A stretch of DNA of 64,000 bases from Anisakis pegreffii (GCA_035041965.1 JAPYMA010001215.1:112289-176288); one strand, 5' to 3'; positions 12,621-26,489 are shown, numbered from the stretch's first letter. Program-made: numbers and translations. The notes: a model not told the origin generated them from the sequence alone.

Positions 12621-15600
12621 AAATCTTTTGACGAATGCACTGACCAAGTTCTGAAATGCGATCGATCATTTGATTTTTTGCAAGGTGCATTTCATCAGCT
12701 TACATTCAGGCGGCTGCAAGTATGTTTTACAAAATTTTCTGGAATATGGATGACTGCAGAAAAATTGCGAACAAAATATTTAACCACGTTCAACTAACGA
12801 ATGAATAAAACGCGATGCTGACGAATTGTATTATAAGTGCATAACAAATCAACATAGCCACTAAAATAAGACAATACACAACAAATTCGCGCATCATTCA
12901 AGTGTGCAAATATGGATTTGAATTTGAATAACTGAATGACGGTCATATGAATTTTTGGATATTCATTACTAAAATACAGTCAGTTACTTTACTCACAAAT
13001 GGAGCGGAAGGAATTGCGACGAGTTGAAAAGCCGATTTGGTTGTTGAAAACACCGCGATCAGCATTGTTGATAAAAGCTTTCAAAAAAAATCATATCACT
13101 GACGAGCAGAACATATGAATAATACATGAACAAAAAAATGGTAGATGCGAAATGAACGAGGAGTGATTATCTGTCGATTACAGATTAGATATTGATGAAG
13201 ATTGTTTATTGTATATTGACAATAACAACAAAACAATATCAGCGATGAGAAGAGAGTGCGGGGAAATTCACTGCTATCAATACTGACGATTGTTTATTTT
13301 ATTGAGTGCACAACGCACTAGATGAGAATCAAAACTTTTTTCCGGGTTTTAAACACAATGAAGTGTTTTCAATAGAAATTTGAATAGCGTTTTGAGCGTT
13401 TGCATCCACAAAGCATAATACACTGTACTATCTGAACAATGGCTGATAACAATTGAGAAGAGAGGATTTGGAATCAACTTTAGAAAATCGGATTAGAAAC
13501 AGTTTAATCAGTAAGTCAAATCGAAAAAAATCCAGACAACTTTAAAAATTCTATGATGAGATGAAGATAAGCAATCTTTGTTGAAGCGTTGCAATTGTAT
13601 TGATTCATAAGTCATACTGTGTTGAATTAAGAAGTAATATACAAAGATTGCACAAGCTTTTTTGACGCTAACGCACAGTTTCATTGCAATTCACAGATGC
13701 CAACCCGCAGGTGTTTGGAGTAAACCGAAATTTTTTGAGATTAGTCAAATTCAGCTTCTATTCAGACATTTTCGTTCATTTCTCCATAAATTTCCGATAT
13801 CTATAACAATAAATTTTCATCTTTTGCATTCCGAATGACTTCAGTCTTCGCTGCTTATAACTTTAAGCGCATAGCGAAAAACTGTTTGACTAATCGTAAC
13901 AGAACCACCTTGCATTAGCCATGCTGATTTTGTACTTCGAACCCGATAAACGAGATGAATAATGTATCCATGTAGCAATAACAGATTCAAGTGAATCATC
14001 ATGAAATACGCAACTATATCTCATGAAAGCAGTGATAACTTGCCAACATTGTAATAATTCATTGATAAATAACAACTAAAAGCTACAAAGATTTTGCACG
14101 AAATTCATATGAATCGTTTCAGTATAAACAGATGATGTTTGCAAATGTATTATGCATTCATTGTTAGCAAATCGTTGGCAACGTGCTGCGGTGTTGGCAA
14201 CAACAACAAACAGATAATGCAAATTATTGTACAGTTTGATGCGACGACAATCTTTCTAAAAGCGCATAATCGTTCTTCATTTTTTATTTTTCAACTCGAA
14301 TCCGTTTGAATCGTATTCTACTTTTACGAAATATCCTCTTGAGTAATTGTTGTTCAGCAGAAAGAATAAATGTTGCATCAATTGAACATATGAATTTCAT
14401 CGCAAGAATCAATCTCCAAGGAATAATCGCAATTGGCTGCGCTCGAAGTTGAGAACGGAATAAACAGACGAGGTATTATCGAGTGAAGATCAATGTGAAC
14501 GGATAATGACAAAAAAATTGCTATTCAATTGATTGTATATTTGAAACGTTCAAAATCAATAAAGAATAATTTCGAACACAATGCTGAAGGGTAAACAGAG
14601 AAGAGAAAGAATATCGACAAATACAAATGTATATAGCGTAAAGTGTTGTTCACTTATTGATTGACTGATTATCGATAACATAAAATCGAAAATCATCAAC
14701 TTTCACAATTCCATTTGCCAAAACTCAGCTTATTCATTGTTGCTTGATTGCCCCATCAAATACCACTAAAAATTGCGCGCAGGCGAAATTCAAAACTTTC
14801 CAAACAATACATCCATCTATCCATCGATATGCGCATTGTTCATATTTCAGGCATGAACGAGCCCCTGTTGAATCCACAATCATGATATTTTTAATGGTTA
14901 CTGAAATAAGAACGAAATTTCACCGTAATTCTCGTCAATAAAGTATGATAAAATAAATAAAGTCTCAGAATAATTCTCATCTTTATGAGTGAGAACAAGC
15001 TATAATAGAAGAGAATAACAGCACAAACACATGTTACTATGAGCTGAAAATTTTTTTTTTGTTATTTTAAGCATCAATATGAAGCTTTTAATACTCACGA
15101 ATTGGCCACAAAAACAAACGAACCTACATTAAGAAGATTTTTTTTAGCGAGTTATTTGCATTTTTACTTTACTTTTTGTGATTATTTGCAATATTCTTTT
15201 ATCATTCAGTGTGTAATTCACCACTGTGGCAATCATTTCAACCTTTTCCCCTATCACCAACAGTGATAAAAATCATTAATGCTTTGTGCCGATAAGCGTT
15301 AATCCTTTGCTATACCTATACCATATCAATAGATATCGTATCAATTAACTTAAAAACTTCCCAGTTAATAGCTAATAACTACCGTTATTCGGCTATAGTT
15401 GGCGCCACTAATTGTGACCTTTTAAAAGGAGCGTTCAGCTTTTTGCATCAATTTCAAGCAGTTGCAATGAAGAAGCAACAAATTTTGCTACACCCAAATG
15501 TTCGTCGATTAACTGATAAAATGACTGATAAGATGGTTATCCTTAAAGGCAAACTCATATCGCCACTGTTTTTGTGTTCCTTCTAGAAGATGCCGAACCT

Positions 15601-17765
15601 TGCCTAGTCACAGTCAGCTTGCTTCGTGAACACTCGAAATTTAACCATGAACAGTTGATTTGCAATTGCGTTTTTCTTCTTTTTCTTAATGAAGCGATGC
15701 AAATCGCTATGAAAAATGACTTCATACTAAAGACCACTTATTGACGTTTCATTTTTGCTACACTCATCGGAAATGATAATAGAATTGTGTTTTTTTTTGA
15801 TTCACTTTTCTCAGTTATAATAATGAGATGATCGTATACAAATAGACAATTAATTCATTTTATTGTTCACAATTAGCAGCAATTACCTTTCAAAATGCCG
15901 TTAACATTCCGACGTTTGATACGATCACCAGAGTGGATTACTGTTCATCTTCAATCACCCACTTTGATAATGTTTTCACTTTTAAGCATTAATCAGTTCG
16001 AAATACTCAGCTGCTTTTCAACAAGTATTGATATTATTTGCTGATTATTACTTATTCTCATTCATAACCCCAAAAATGCAACTGTGCAGTCAGTCATTCA
16101 TTAGGTTTCATTATGAGTAGAAACTACTTGACATCACTGGTTTTTTGCACTGAGTGCGTAGTTGTCAGTTTAAGAAATCAATTTGTGACCAATCCGCATA
16201 GCAGCTGCATAATAAGTAAAAAAATTATCACGGAAACGAGTGGGATGCGGAATCGAAATTTTAAAAAATTGTCGAAAATAAATGTGGCGATTTTTATCGT
16301 ATCATCAGATTGAGGTGAATATTCTGATACTATGGAAAACCATAAGCTTTTCTTAATCGAGTGAATGCGCAACTGAAAATAATTGGAATCGGAATTTGAC
16401 TTCAAAGGGCAATGGCTTCAAAGTAAACAAATGGATAACTTTTAAACTATGTAAAGTCTTATTTAACGAATATGCGAGGCAATCAAATGACAATTTTGCG
16501 ACTGAGTCGAGTTCCTGAATGGAACGAATTGTCTGCTCACAACCTTTCTTCAATCGTATGCAATGTGAGGTGTTCGAATTCACACAAACAAACAACGATA
16601 ATTCAGTGTGGAACTGGAATATATCGGTGGCACATTTACAGTTGAAATGCTCAGTGATCTCGCTATTTGGGTGTATACTCATACTTATCAGCAATCGTAA
16701 TGCAGTCGTAATTCAACAGCAATATTTATCAATGTATATCAATGCGCCTCTTGTATTTATCACGTTTTTTAAAGCAGTTATTATCTCCATTCACATTTGA
16801 ATGCGTATTTACCTTCAGCTGCTTCGTTGATTGTCAACTAGCATAAAATAATAATAATAATAATTGTTTGGTCACCGATGTAAATGCTACTTCAAATTAT
16901 AAATTTACTTTTACGTGCAAAGCGTAATGATCGTAAACGTTTACACGGGATAAGGAGCTTATCATTCGACAGAAGAAAGAACAAAATATCGTTGATATAC
17001 TCGTCAAAAGACCATAATTTTTCTTCCGAAAATTTTCGTGTTCAATGAGCATTACGACGTCTCACAATAAGCATTCACTCAAGATGGATTAGCGATTCAA
17101 ATCGGTCGCTTATTTGATTTTTGATTTTTTGTGAACTCTACGGACGGTAAAAAATTTGATCCATGCGTGGTTTATTTATTGAGTTGCAGTTGAAATTCAT
17201 CAGTGATATGCTTCATGAATTTGAAGCGCTGTTTAACACTGCGATTTTCTCATTTTTGTCGCTAAAATTTGCTCTCTGTATGATCTGTGTAACGATTTCG
17301 CGAGTTACTACTTTACTCTCTTTATCGATTCACCTTAAACTTTGGTTATTGAACCTTCATGGAAATTGATAATGATAGGAATAATAATAATGATAATCGC
17401 AAATGATTATGAATAATCGTATCATAGCAAACGAACACGATATTTCACACATCAGTTGTCACGAATGATAATTCGAAATTTAAAAGGAAGAACTGCAGGA
17501 GAAGATTATCAAAATGATGGAATGACGCTTCAGGACGATGCATAAAATTTACAAAAAATCTAAAAAAGTTCCATTGTCTCAAATCTTTTATATTTCAATC
17601 ACGATTGTAATCGTGACAATCTGCACCGTTACCACATTTGCGCGACGAGCATTATTTTACGTTGTGGAACCAAGCTGTAGGGTGCAACTATTAGTTTATG
17701 AAAGCCAGAAATCACCTGAGTTATTTTGTTGGTGTGATCGAGCTTCATTGGCATCACAACATCAC
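12621..17765. other. Divergent intergenic region between ABCD4-like paralogues
   Basis: About 5.1 kb separates the two head-to-head transporter genes. It is AT-rich with only short, uninformative ORFs. A small plus-strand ORF at 15467-15586 (39 codons) and a longer open frame at 15551-15744 look like chance. The best local signal is a group of GATA sites at 15514-15543. It probably holds both promoters, but I can assign neither. Confidence 0.5.
15514..15543. promoter_or_regulatory. Cluster of GATA-factor sites
   Basis: Two CTGATAA copies (the second as CTGATAAG) and one inverted GTTATC fall within 30 bp. TGATAA is the core of the intestinal ELT-2 type motif in Caenorhabditis. Such short motifs are frequent in AT-rich DNA, so function is a guess based on tight clustering between two divergently transcribed genes. 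Confidence 0.25.
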
Positions 17766-17775
17766 ATTGTTGTAG
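17766..17775 (+). promoter_or_regulatory. Probable trans-splice acceptor of ABCD4-like copy B
   Basis: ATTGTTGTAG lies 3 nt before the ATG at 17779. This is very close, as is common for spliced-leader sites in nematodes. Confidence 0.5.
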
Positions 17776-17778
17776 GAA

Positions 17779-20700
17779 ATGGGTAAACGTCGCACGTACG
17801 AGCAAGAGTTCTACTTCGATCATTTGTTTTTCTATCGACTCGGTCGGATCGCACGACTGCTCTTTCCACGCTTCGAATGGGCCGCATTCTTCATGATTGC
17901 AACTCTACTTGCTTCTATTGGCAGTTAGTTTTGATCGAATCGTACTCCCCTGAATGAATTTGCTTGCTTTTGATGAGCCTGGAAAACACTCACACGTTTA
18001 GCACGCACTGAGGAAATAAATCGAAAACGGGTGATAATATTGTGGCTGCTTATAAAAATCAAACAAGGAAAAGTGTATCAAAATAACATGATCACACGTT
18101 CGGAAAACAGTAAATTCTGCACGTCAGATTCTGTTTCTTTGCTAAATGAAAGTACATTTCACTTACTGGAAAGCAGTTGATTGACTAGTACCGAATTCTT
18201 TGAGTCACCATTGCACGTTCATAAAACATAAAACGTTCATCGCTACAAAAGTGCCTCCCAATGAATACTAAGTTCTCTATAAGGCTTGTGTGAAAGACGC
18301 AAATCAAAAGTTATCATCCATTGATTTCATGCAAAACAAATGACTTCAAAAACGCATGATTGCAATTCAATATGACAACAAAAACAAAATGACTACTGTC
18401 ACAATTGAGTTCTAATATTTATGATTGGAGGTTGTTGCAGGTGAGGTGGTAACGTATTTTACCGGTAAAGTGCCCGGTTATATGTATCAAGCTTTAACTA
18501 GCAAAAATCAGACGAGATTCAAGCACGTGTTTCTTGTTGGTTCATTTGAATACGTTGGAAACTGCGCGGTTAGTCTACTTTTCAGTTCACTAACTACAAC
18601 CTGTGTACAATACAGGCATTTTGAGTGATGACAGTTATGACTGGACCTCTTCTTATAGACTTACAGACTCATAGATATTCACTTAGACCTCTTCTTCTTC
18701 ATTTCTGCCAACCAATAAAGCAATAGAATTATACGGAGAGCTAACAATAAGAGTATTGAACCAATTTTACCAAAATGCTGACTGAAACTGATCAGTCTAT
18801 CAAGAAATGAAACCGAATTGCACGGGATACATCCTTCTGAATTTTATTTTTAATCTTGCCCATACATAGGTTTCAAAGATGAGGAAATACTTTGAGATCT
18901 TTTATGATTTTCTCTTCTGTTCTGATTATTTTATTGATCCCCATTTTGTTCATTCATCACACTTCAATCAAAAATCAACCAATCGCCACTCATTTAAAAA
19001 CAATTATCGTGAAACAAACTGCAATTCCATGAACTATGAGAAATATATTTGTCAAGAAATTAAGCTGCTGGCACTCGTGATATTCTTCTCATGGCAGCTT
19101 TATTTGGCATTTCGAAAGAATGCAGTGGAACAACTGAGCAATCGCTATTTCAACCATCGTGCTTATTACAACATCAACTGTATTGATGACCGTGGTATTG
19201 ATAATCCGTAAGATATTATTTCTAATCTCTTCTATTCTAAGTGTGAATCATCACTCGCAAAATGCCTATCCTATTTGTTTAACACGCATCAGAGCCAGTT
19301 CATTTTCTCAAATTATGTGAGAATTTCTGCTTAAATTTAATTGATCTACTTCTCGGATCAGTAGATATTCATATACACCTCTTCATAGTAAATTCGTTCA
19401 TTTTATTTCCACTGATCGCCTCCATCGAATTGTTAATCCATTAACGATCAACGAGAATGACAACTTCCAAAGAAGTGATGTGAAATTCATGATGGATGTA
19501 ATGAGATTTTCAGTGACCAACGATTAACACAAGATGTCGAAAGAATGTGTAACCAGCTGGCGTGCAACGTCCTACCAAATATCCTCATTGGTCCTTTTAT
19601 TGTTGCATGGTACACTTATAAGACGGCTCAAACGTGAGCAATATTTAGAATTTTCCTTATGAAACCTCATTTCACTTCTTTAGTAACTACCATTTCGACA
19701 TTATCCGTTATTTATGCAAGCGATACTCTCAGAAATATGCTTGCTGCCTTCATTGCGTCACCGTTCTCGTTCTAAATCAAACTTACTAAGTGAACAGATG
19801 AAACGTGAAAATTTGATTGTGAATGAATGAATTCAGTGCTGGAGGTATGGGTGTTGGAATAATATACGCATATTTTGTGCTCGGTACAATCGTCAATAAG
19901 ATACTCATTTCGCCGATGGTCCGATGGAATGGTCGAGTAGAGAAAGCTGAAGGTGACTTTAGGTTGGTTCTTAAATTAGTTGTGATATTACATCCGAATC
20001 CTTAGAACAGTTTGTGGTTGTTTGAAAAATAAGCAGTTTCAGGTACAAACATGTGACGTTACGTAATAACGCCGAATCGTCAGCACTTTATAAGGCGGAA
20101 AGTTTCGAACGATTTGAATCCGATCGGTTGTTCAATATTCTTTGGTGGCGACAATTTTGGTACATTTGCTGGAAACTTCCGAATATGTGTAAGAATGACT
20201 ATGATTGTGATTACCTATTAATAATGCGTTTTAGCCGCCACACTTCTTTTGATCACCGAATATTCGATCATTCAGTGGATCGACAGGCTAAGCTTAAGCC
20301 AAATCTAATGTTACTGCTGAGATTGAAACTGAGCTTGCCCGGATCTGACTCACTCTGCAAACAAATGTTCGTGATCAGACATCCGGTGTTCATAAAACAC
20401 AAGTGATCAAGGCTCGTAGCACTGCTTTCATCATATACACATAACCTTTTATTGCGAGTTCAGCTTGAAACTCAACAACAGAATATTTTGATGCAAAGTA
20501 TAAACTGCAGTCAATCTCCTCATGAAGACACATTTTTTAGTTTGGCAAAAGTTCTATAACTACTACGGTGCATGTCTCAGTTACGCAATACAGTACATAC
20601 CCATTTTCATATATCACCTCTACGATGATATGCCAGTATACGACCTCGCCGGTACCATTTCTCAGGTTACTTTCATAAGTTCTTCGATTAAATACTCTAA

Positions 20701-23700
20701 AACTCAATGACGAAAACAAATGCTCCAACTTTATTGAATGGATTAACAGTATCGCAAACGAGTTCCACTGAAACACTGCATGCAATGTAAATCAAATTAC
20801 ACAAATGTGTAGCAAAATGAACTTTAAGCATATCTCATTTGAAGCCAACTCATGCAAATGTCCATGATAAGCTGATTATCATTAGATGATTGGAATTGTT
20901 CAATAAGAGAGTATTAAATTCAGAACGCTTTCATATACATTTATCTGGTGAACAGTTTCACGAATATCACCGACGTTGCCTTTACTGTTGGAGAGATTGC
21001 CGGAATAATGCAACGGTATATCAAGCCAATTACTCAAGTTTCACCATTCATTAAGTCGAACTCACTTATCCTTATGCATTTTGTCACTTGTATTCGATTG
21101 TTGATCCGTATCTGTGAAACCGTGCAGCCTTTCAAGGACTGGACGAGAATAAAATTAACGGATAAATGGAAACTCATCTTGAATTTCTCATTAGGAATGA
21201 ATAAATTATTTTAATGGATCGCTGACATAAAGTTTTCAAACTCTTATCAGCTATTCTCAGTAGATTGCACTTGGAACGCATTTGCGGCTTTTAAGACTAT
21301 CAATATTTCAGTGTTTCCGAATTTATGAGGGTTTGCGATGAAAATGAGAAAGAAGAGTTGAGCTTCGAAAGCAATGACTACAGTTCAACTGGTAAGCAAA
21401 ACTGGTTATTTTGTTCCTAACTTAATTACATGCAATATTTTAGGCAACTTCAGTTGCTGAAATGACTGACAATGAAATAATCTTTAAAAAAGAATGAAAT
21501 GCACGCATTATGACTTTTTGAAATACTCTTTTGGTGCATTTAGGTTCAACAGTCCGATAGCGAACACTGTTTCGCTGATCGAGCGTGTTCGTTGATGGAA
21601 CCAATCTAAAAGACGATTCGTTGGAATTCATTTCAGGCGGATTTGCGAATCATGGTCTAGATAATTCTGGTAACAGTGAAGAATTAAGTGGCATTCGAAT
21701 TGAAAAACTGGAAATCGGTAAATCGGAAGATTTTGACAAGGGAAGTCAACAGGACGAGCAAGGGGAAAAGGAGGAGGAGGAAATAGACCTCATTTATGCG
21801 ATTGATTCATTAACTTATGCGCAACCACATAATCCGACTAGAATAATGCTTCAAGGTTTGATGTTTTGGAGTCGAAAGACAAACCTATTTCATTTCTTCT
21901 TCTTCATTGTTATTATCAATCATCGAAATTTATTATTCACTTGAAATGCGAAAATACCATCAGTATTGGTTTTCTTATGAGTGACTTCAGAAAGTTAGCA
22001 AATGAGTGTTCATTACAGCGAATGTTCATTTAGATCAATGACGAGCACATGGGTAACATTAGGAAGGCGAAAAGAACAAAAACGTGAAATGATCGAGTTT
22101 CGTTACCAATATCAAAATTTGATAGCTCTGATTGAGAGCAACAATGAGAAAAGTAAAATTTTATGCAAATGACAAAAGATAACCTACCAATTGGGGCTCT
22201 AGCTCTGAGCTATCGCGGAGACCGTTCAGCCTGATCTGGCCTGTATCTACTATCTAATTATCTGTTATTATTCGTTAATTATCAATTTAGATTTAACGAT
22301 GCAAATAAAAAGTAATCAGAATGTTGTTATAACTGGTCCCAGTGGTTGTGGCAAATCATCGCTTGTGCGTGTGATTGCTGCATTGTGGAAACCGTTACTC
22401 GGTGAGATTTGCATCAGTTCGATACCCAATGTCAGCTGATGAGAGATTATGCAATTTTACTCTTCGCCTAAAAATCTCTCAGTGAGTTCTTACAAGAATG
22501 GCCGTAATCAAATTAGCACTCAGAATCAATAACGATCCTGAAAGTACTGATCCAAAGGCTTGAAAAAAGTGTCAGAAAATTGAATTGGCATCTAATATGA
22601 GAGCGAGGAGAGATGAAACCAATGCTTAGTTTATATAGTCCTGAACTTGACAGAATTATGTTCAGTTCGAAGACCCATCTGCTGGATAATTTTTGTTGAA
22701 TGTTTAAAGGAGGAATAAGGCGAACAAAATTAAGCACTTACGTAATGCATATGCCACAAAATCCCTACTTTCCATCCGGCAGACTGACCCTACGACAACA
22801 AATCGCCTTTCCACAGATTGTCTCGCCTGGAACCGATAGTCCTGATCCGAGACAAGGTTGGTTTATGAAATGGATTTGAACTTTTGAAAAGATTTCAAAA
22901 TCATATTATGCTTTCATTCATTCCATCTCACTGCTTCGGAATTTTATCGCGTCATTTGATTCATTCATATGGTTGGGAAGCTATTGTAAGACTGATACGA
23001 AATACTGATTTTCTGGCTGCCTAAACAAAGGTTTTAAGATGATTGCTAATAGCTAGCTCATCTCATTGAATTGACTGGAATTCTTTGATTCATATGGTTC
23101 ATATTTTAATTTCTCAGATATGTTCCAGTCAGCACTGTATATTAGGCTTTGTTCATTATCTGTGCTGTTCATTTAACGGTACGTTTTCAGATGACGAGCA
23201 TCTCGAGAATCTTTTGAATGAATTGGAGTTGGGTCATATACTCAACCAATGCAATGGATTCGATAGTGCAGTTGATTTTGAATGGTACGATCGCTATTCA
23301 TTCATCACAGTTATTCGTAACAACCAACGTTTTGATAGAACAATTTCAGAATGAGTGCATCTCATTTATTCGAGCATGTAATAGATCACTTTATTTCATT
23401 AACTGAAATTCATACTGAAAGTGTAATCATCAGACACTTGTAAATCTCTGAAATGATTACCGTTTGAAGGCAAGAGACGTTAACACCTGGTGAACAACAA
23501 CGACTCTCGTTCGCACGTCTTCTTTATCAGATGCCTGTTCTGGCAATTTTGGATGAGTCAACGAGCAGCGTCAATATTGAAATGGAACGGACAATGTACC
23601 GCTTGCTTCAGCGGGTTATTTTTTCATAATATTGATGATACATTTCTTAGCTTTCTACGTTTCAGGATACATTTTTTATTCAACAGTTTCGTGGTTAACA

Positions 23701-24163
23701 TATGAATGAGTGCAATAATGCATGAATTGCTGTTTCTGAACGAAGCTTTAGTTACAAGATCAGTACGCTATTCTGTAACAATCATGAGCAACTTCTTCTT
23801 GTTTTCATATGAGTTAATTGAGTTGTGACAAAAATTGCTGATGAAAATCAATTTTATTCTGATGAAATTCGCCTCTAATGCTTTCGAACACGACGTCGAA
23901 TTTTAACTGTCGTAGAATTTTAACATTTCAAAGCAGACGATTGTAGATTGCAGTGAAATAAACATACATACATGAGCATGTTAAATCATTCTCATAATAT
24001 TTGTGCTGACAATGAATAATTTTAGAATGGTATTCATTATGTGTCTGTTGGACATCGTCCGAGCTTAATCGATTACCACGATTTCGAACTGCATTTAAGC
24101 GGTAAACTAACCTCTGAGATCAGACCTTGTCACAATAAAGTACCGCTGGATCATAATTTCTAG
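17779..24163 (+). CDS. ABCD4-like: ABCD4-like ABC half transporter, copy B
   Basis: Fifteen exons join to 652 aa: 17779-17923, 18441-18568, 19065-19207, 19514-19633, 19837-19962, 20043-20188, 20541-20665, 20924-21015, 21312-21391, 21637-21855, 22291-22401, 22710-22856, 23191-23284, 23470-23614 and 24026-24163. Only the third exon's acceptor (AAATTAAG) is doubtful. The transmembrane domain is followed by a linker with an acidic E-K-E-E-E-E-I-D run in exon 10. The nucleotide-binding domain carries Walker [10 protein letters not shown] (457-465), Q-loop P-Q-N-P, signature T-P-G-E-Q-Q (564-569, close to the human S-P-G-E-M-Q), Walker B V-L-A-I-L-D-E (582-588) and H-loop V-G-H-R. Nine exons have the same length as their counterparts in copy A, so the two arose by duplication and inversion. 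Expected to dimerise in an organelle membrane; substrate unknown. Confidence 0.9.
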
Positions 24164-24450
24164 GTAACAGTGTGCTGAATGGAACAAAACCGATTTTGAT
24201 TCACTCAGGAATTTATTTGTTTTTGTATTCGTTCAGACTTATCGTTTGTTTGCTGATCAACCATAAATGTAAATTCAATAATTCGTCAAGTGAAAGGATG
24301 TTGTGTTGCAGTTACTGCTTGTAAATGAGCAGTACTAGAAAAGGTTCTGTTTCAACAACAAACCTAACAGTGGAAAGATGGAGCCATGTTCACTTTCAAT
24401 TCTGAGATTGATCACTAACCAGTTGATTCTGCATTCTGCACAAAAACTTC

Positions 24451-24456
24451 AATAAA
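24451..24456 (+). terminator. Polyadenylation signal AATAAA
   Basis: Canonical AATAAA, about 290 bp after the stop codon of ABCD4-like copy B and on the same strand. Confidence 0.45.
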
Positions 24457-24960
24457 GCATTTCTGCTCGATTACTGCGTTTTATTAATGCCCAGTGTTCC
24501 TTCCTTACACAGTTTGTTACTGATTCGAACAATGAAGAAAGGAATTTTCAAGTAGTAAAATATGATGACTTAAGGCATACGAAACAAAGACAGACACCTT
24601 GTTAGGTTTGCATTGAATTATTCGTTAACACACCAGAAATACTATAACTGAACGGAAACATCACTATTTGCTTTTTTTTTCTGATTATTACTCGGTGTTG
24701 CTCGAACTATTTGGAACTCTACAAGTCATTTCACTACTGTTTTATTCTCATAGGATAAATGATCCATTAAACAACTGAAGTTTTTTACACTGGTATGATT
24801 TAAAGTGGTGTGGTGCGAGGAGTCGGAAACGAGGAAATCGAGCACGAATTCCACGCACCACACTAATTTACACTATTACAGAAGTGATACAAAACATTCT
24901 ACGAGACATTGATTTCAACGATCAACTCTACATTCAAAAAATACTAGGTCCAAAAAGAAA

Positions 24961-26270
24961 TCAAATCAAAAGCATGCGTAGACAAAGAGATACAGTCATA
25001 ATGAGCAGATTATTGAGAAGCACTGCAAGAGTACGTAATGAATTTGTTGAATTACAAAAATCCATGTTATTACAGTAGCAGTTCACATGTGGGTCACCAT
25101 TGTCACTCACGAACTTGCACTCTGAAAAGTCGTCAATCATTCATGACCGTATCTTCATTCTTTTTGCATATTCATCCTCAGTTTTCTTATGATTCAATTT
25201 TAAGGGCAGTTATTGGCTCAACGTTTCATTCGTTCATTTTGCAAAATTCATTTGTTTTGCAATTTCGATCCGGAAAGTTTGCTTTTTGCCAGCTGAAGAA
25301 CTGGAATGATAATTTGTTCTCCTTAGGGAGCATCATGATCATAGATTTATTTTTTGAAGTAAAATAAATTAATGACATTCTTAAGAGGATTCAAATCATC
25401 AACATGAGAAGCTTGGTTTTGAATGCGTCTTCATGCAGCTTGAGCACTTACCTGATACAGCACTATCGAGCGGGGCAACATTGGTACAACCATGCGCGAT
25501 GCCGTTCGCTGAATTTCGACATTGATTAGGAGGAATTTCAATGGAATATTCATAAAATTTATGGAACGCAACGAATGGTTCAGTTATATAGAGGCGTTTC
25601 TGTGAGATTCAATCTATTTGCTGCACACTTTTTGACGGTCAATTTTGCGACCGCTTCCGAATGATTTTGCAAAATTGAGCAAAACTTTCGATAGCCGAAA
25701 TTTCTCACAATTCCCCTAAACAGGGTCACGAAACGAACTCTTCACCCAGTGTTGCTGCCGAGGCTTTCTGCTTTCTTCAGCACCAAAAAATACCCAAGCT
25801 GGTATCTGGCCTTTAGCCACAACTTGGAATTTGGAGGAGCTGTTCCAATTTTTAGGGTTATTTTAATTATTGGAAGAGCTGATAGACTGATAGCAAACGG
25901 AACGCTCGCAGCCCAACCTACTTGCAACGTAGTGCTGTTCAAATTTCCATAGTGAATGGCATTTACACTTATAGTGCTTCGAAATATTGGACCTTGAAGA
26001 GGTGGTGGTAAGGGCTGAGCCCCTTCGTAGCTTGCATTGGCTACGAGTTTGCTTGGTATGCTAATGAGTGCATAAGTGTGTAAAAATGCTGATAGCGCAG
26101 ATGCGTACAGTTTGCGTCAGGTCCTTTGGTGCACCACAATCCAGTGCAGAAATTGTCCACATTGCATGATTTCGGCAAACCGACTGATCCGATCGATGAC
26201 ATGCATTGATAACATTTTATTTCCATAGCCGCATTCTTCCCTCCTTGTTGACATTCTCCTTTCCGCACAG
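24961..26270 (-). CDS. Cys-rich Ly6/three-finger-like protein with GPI-type tail (5' end missing)
   Basis: Three exons join in phase: 26109-26270, 25452-25508 and 24961-25121. The product has K-C-Y-Q-C, then single Cys spaced as K-S-C, N-F-C, L-W-C-T-K-G-P-D and H-G-C, and ends N-C-Y-C-x5-F-C-N. This order, with a closing Cys-Asn, is the layout of secreted Ly6/uPAR-like domains. The last about 20 residues before the stop at 24961 are hydrophobic (L-A-V-L-L-N-N-L-L-I...), which fits a GPI-anchor signal and predicts cell-surface attachment. The 5' exon with the signal peptide is not certain. A candidate ATG at 26489 starts M-T-F-T-I-L-I-F-L and could join by a GTGTGT donor. I recognise the fold type, not the gene. 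Confidence 0.6.
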
Positions 26271-26489
26271 CTAAAAATAGCACAGTATGGAATACTCAAC
26301 TTTCTTGAAATTCCAATTTTTTCTATTGATTTGACGATTATACAGGTGTAAGACTACTCTCCTATTGCCCAATCTATTCCTTTAATAGGATATATTTATG
26401 TATTCTAAACATGCCCTTCGATATACACTTAATGGCAAATTTTAGAGTGATCAACACACTTAAGAATATTAAAATTGTGAAAGTCATGG

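Noticed and set aside
15467..15744. Small ORFs that look protein-like between the ABCD4-like genes
   Set aside because: At 39 and about 64 codons they are no longer than chance frames seen all over this AT-rich window, and no motif or splice partner supports them.
24884..25078. Plus-strand 64-codon ORF preceded by an acceptor-like site
   Set aside because: It is antisense to the last exon of the Ly6-like gene, which has a clear Cys pattern, phase continuity and a hydrophobic tail.
25742..25952. Overlapping ORFs on both strands
   Set aside because: No Cys pattern, domain or splice-phase link to the neighbouring Ly6-like exons; they lie within its intron.
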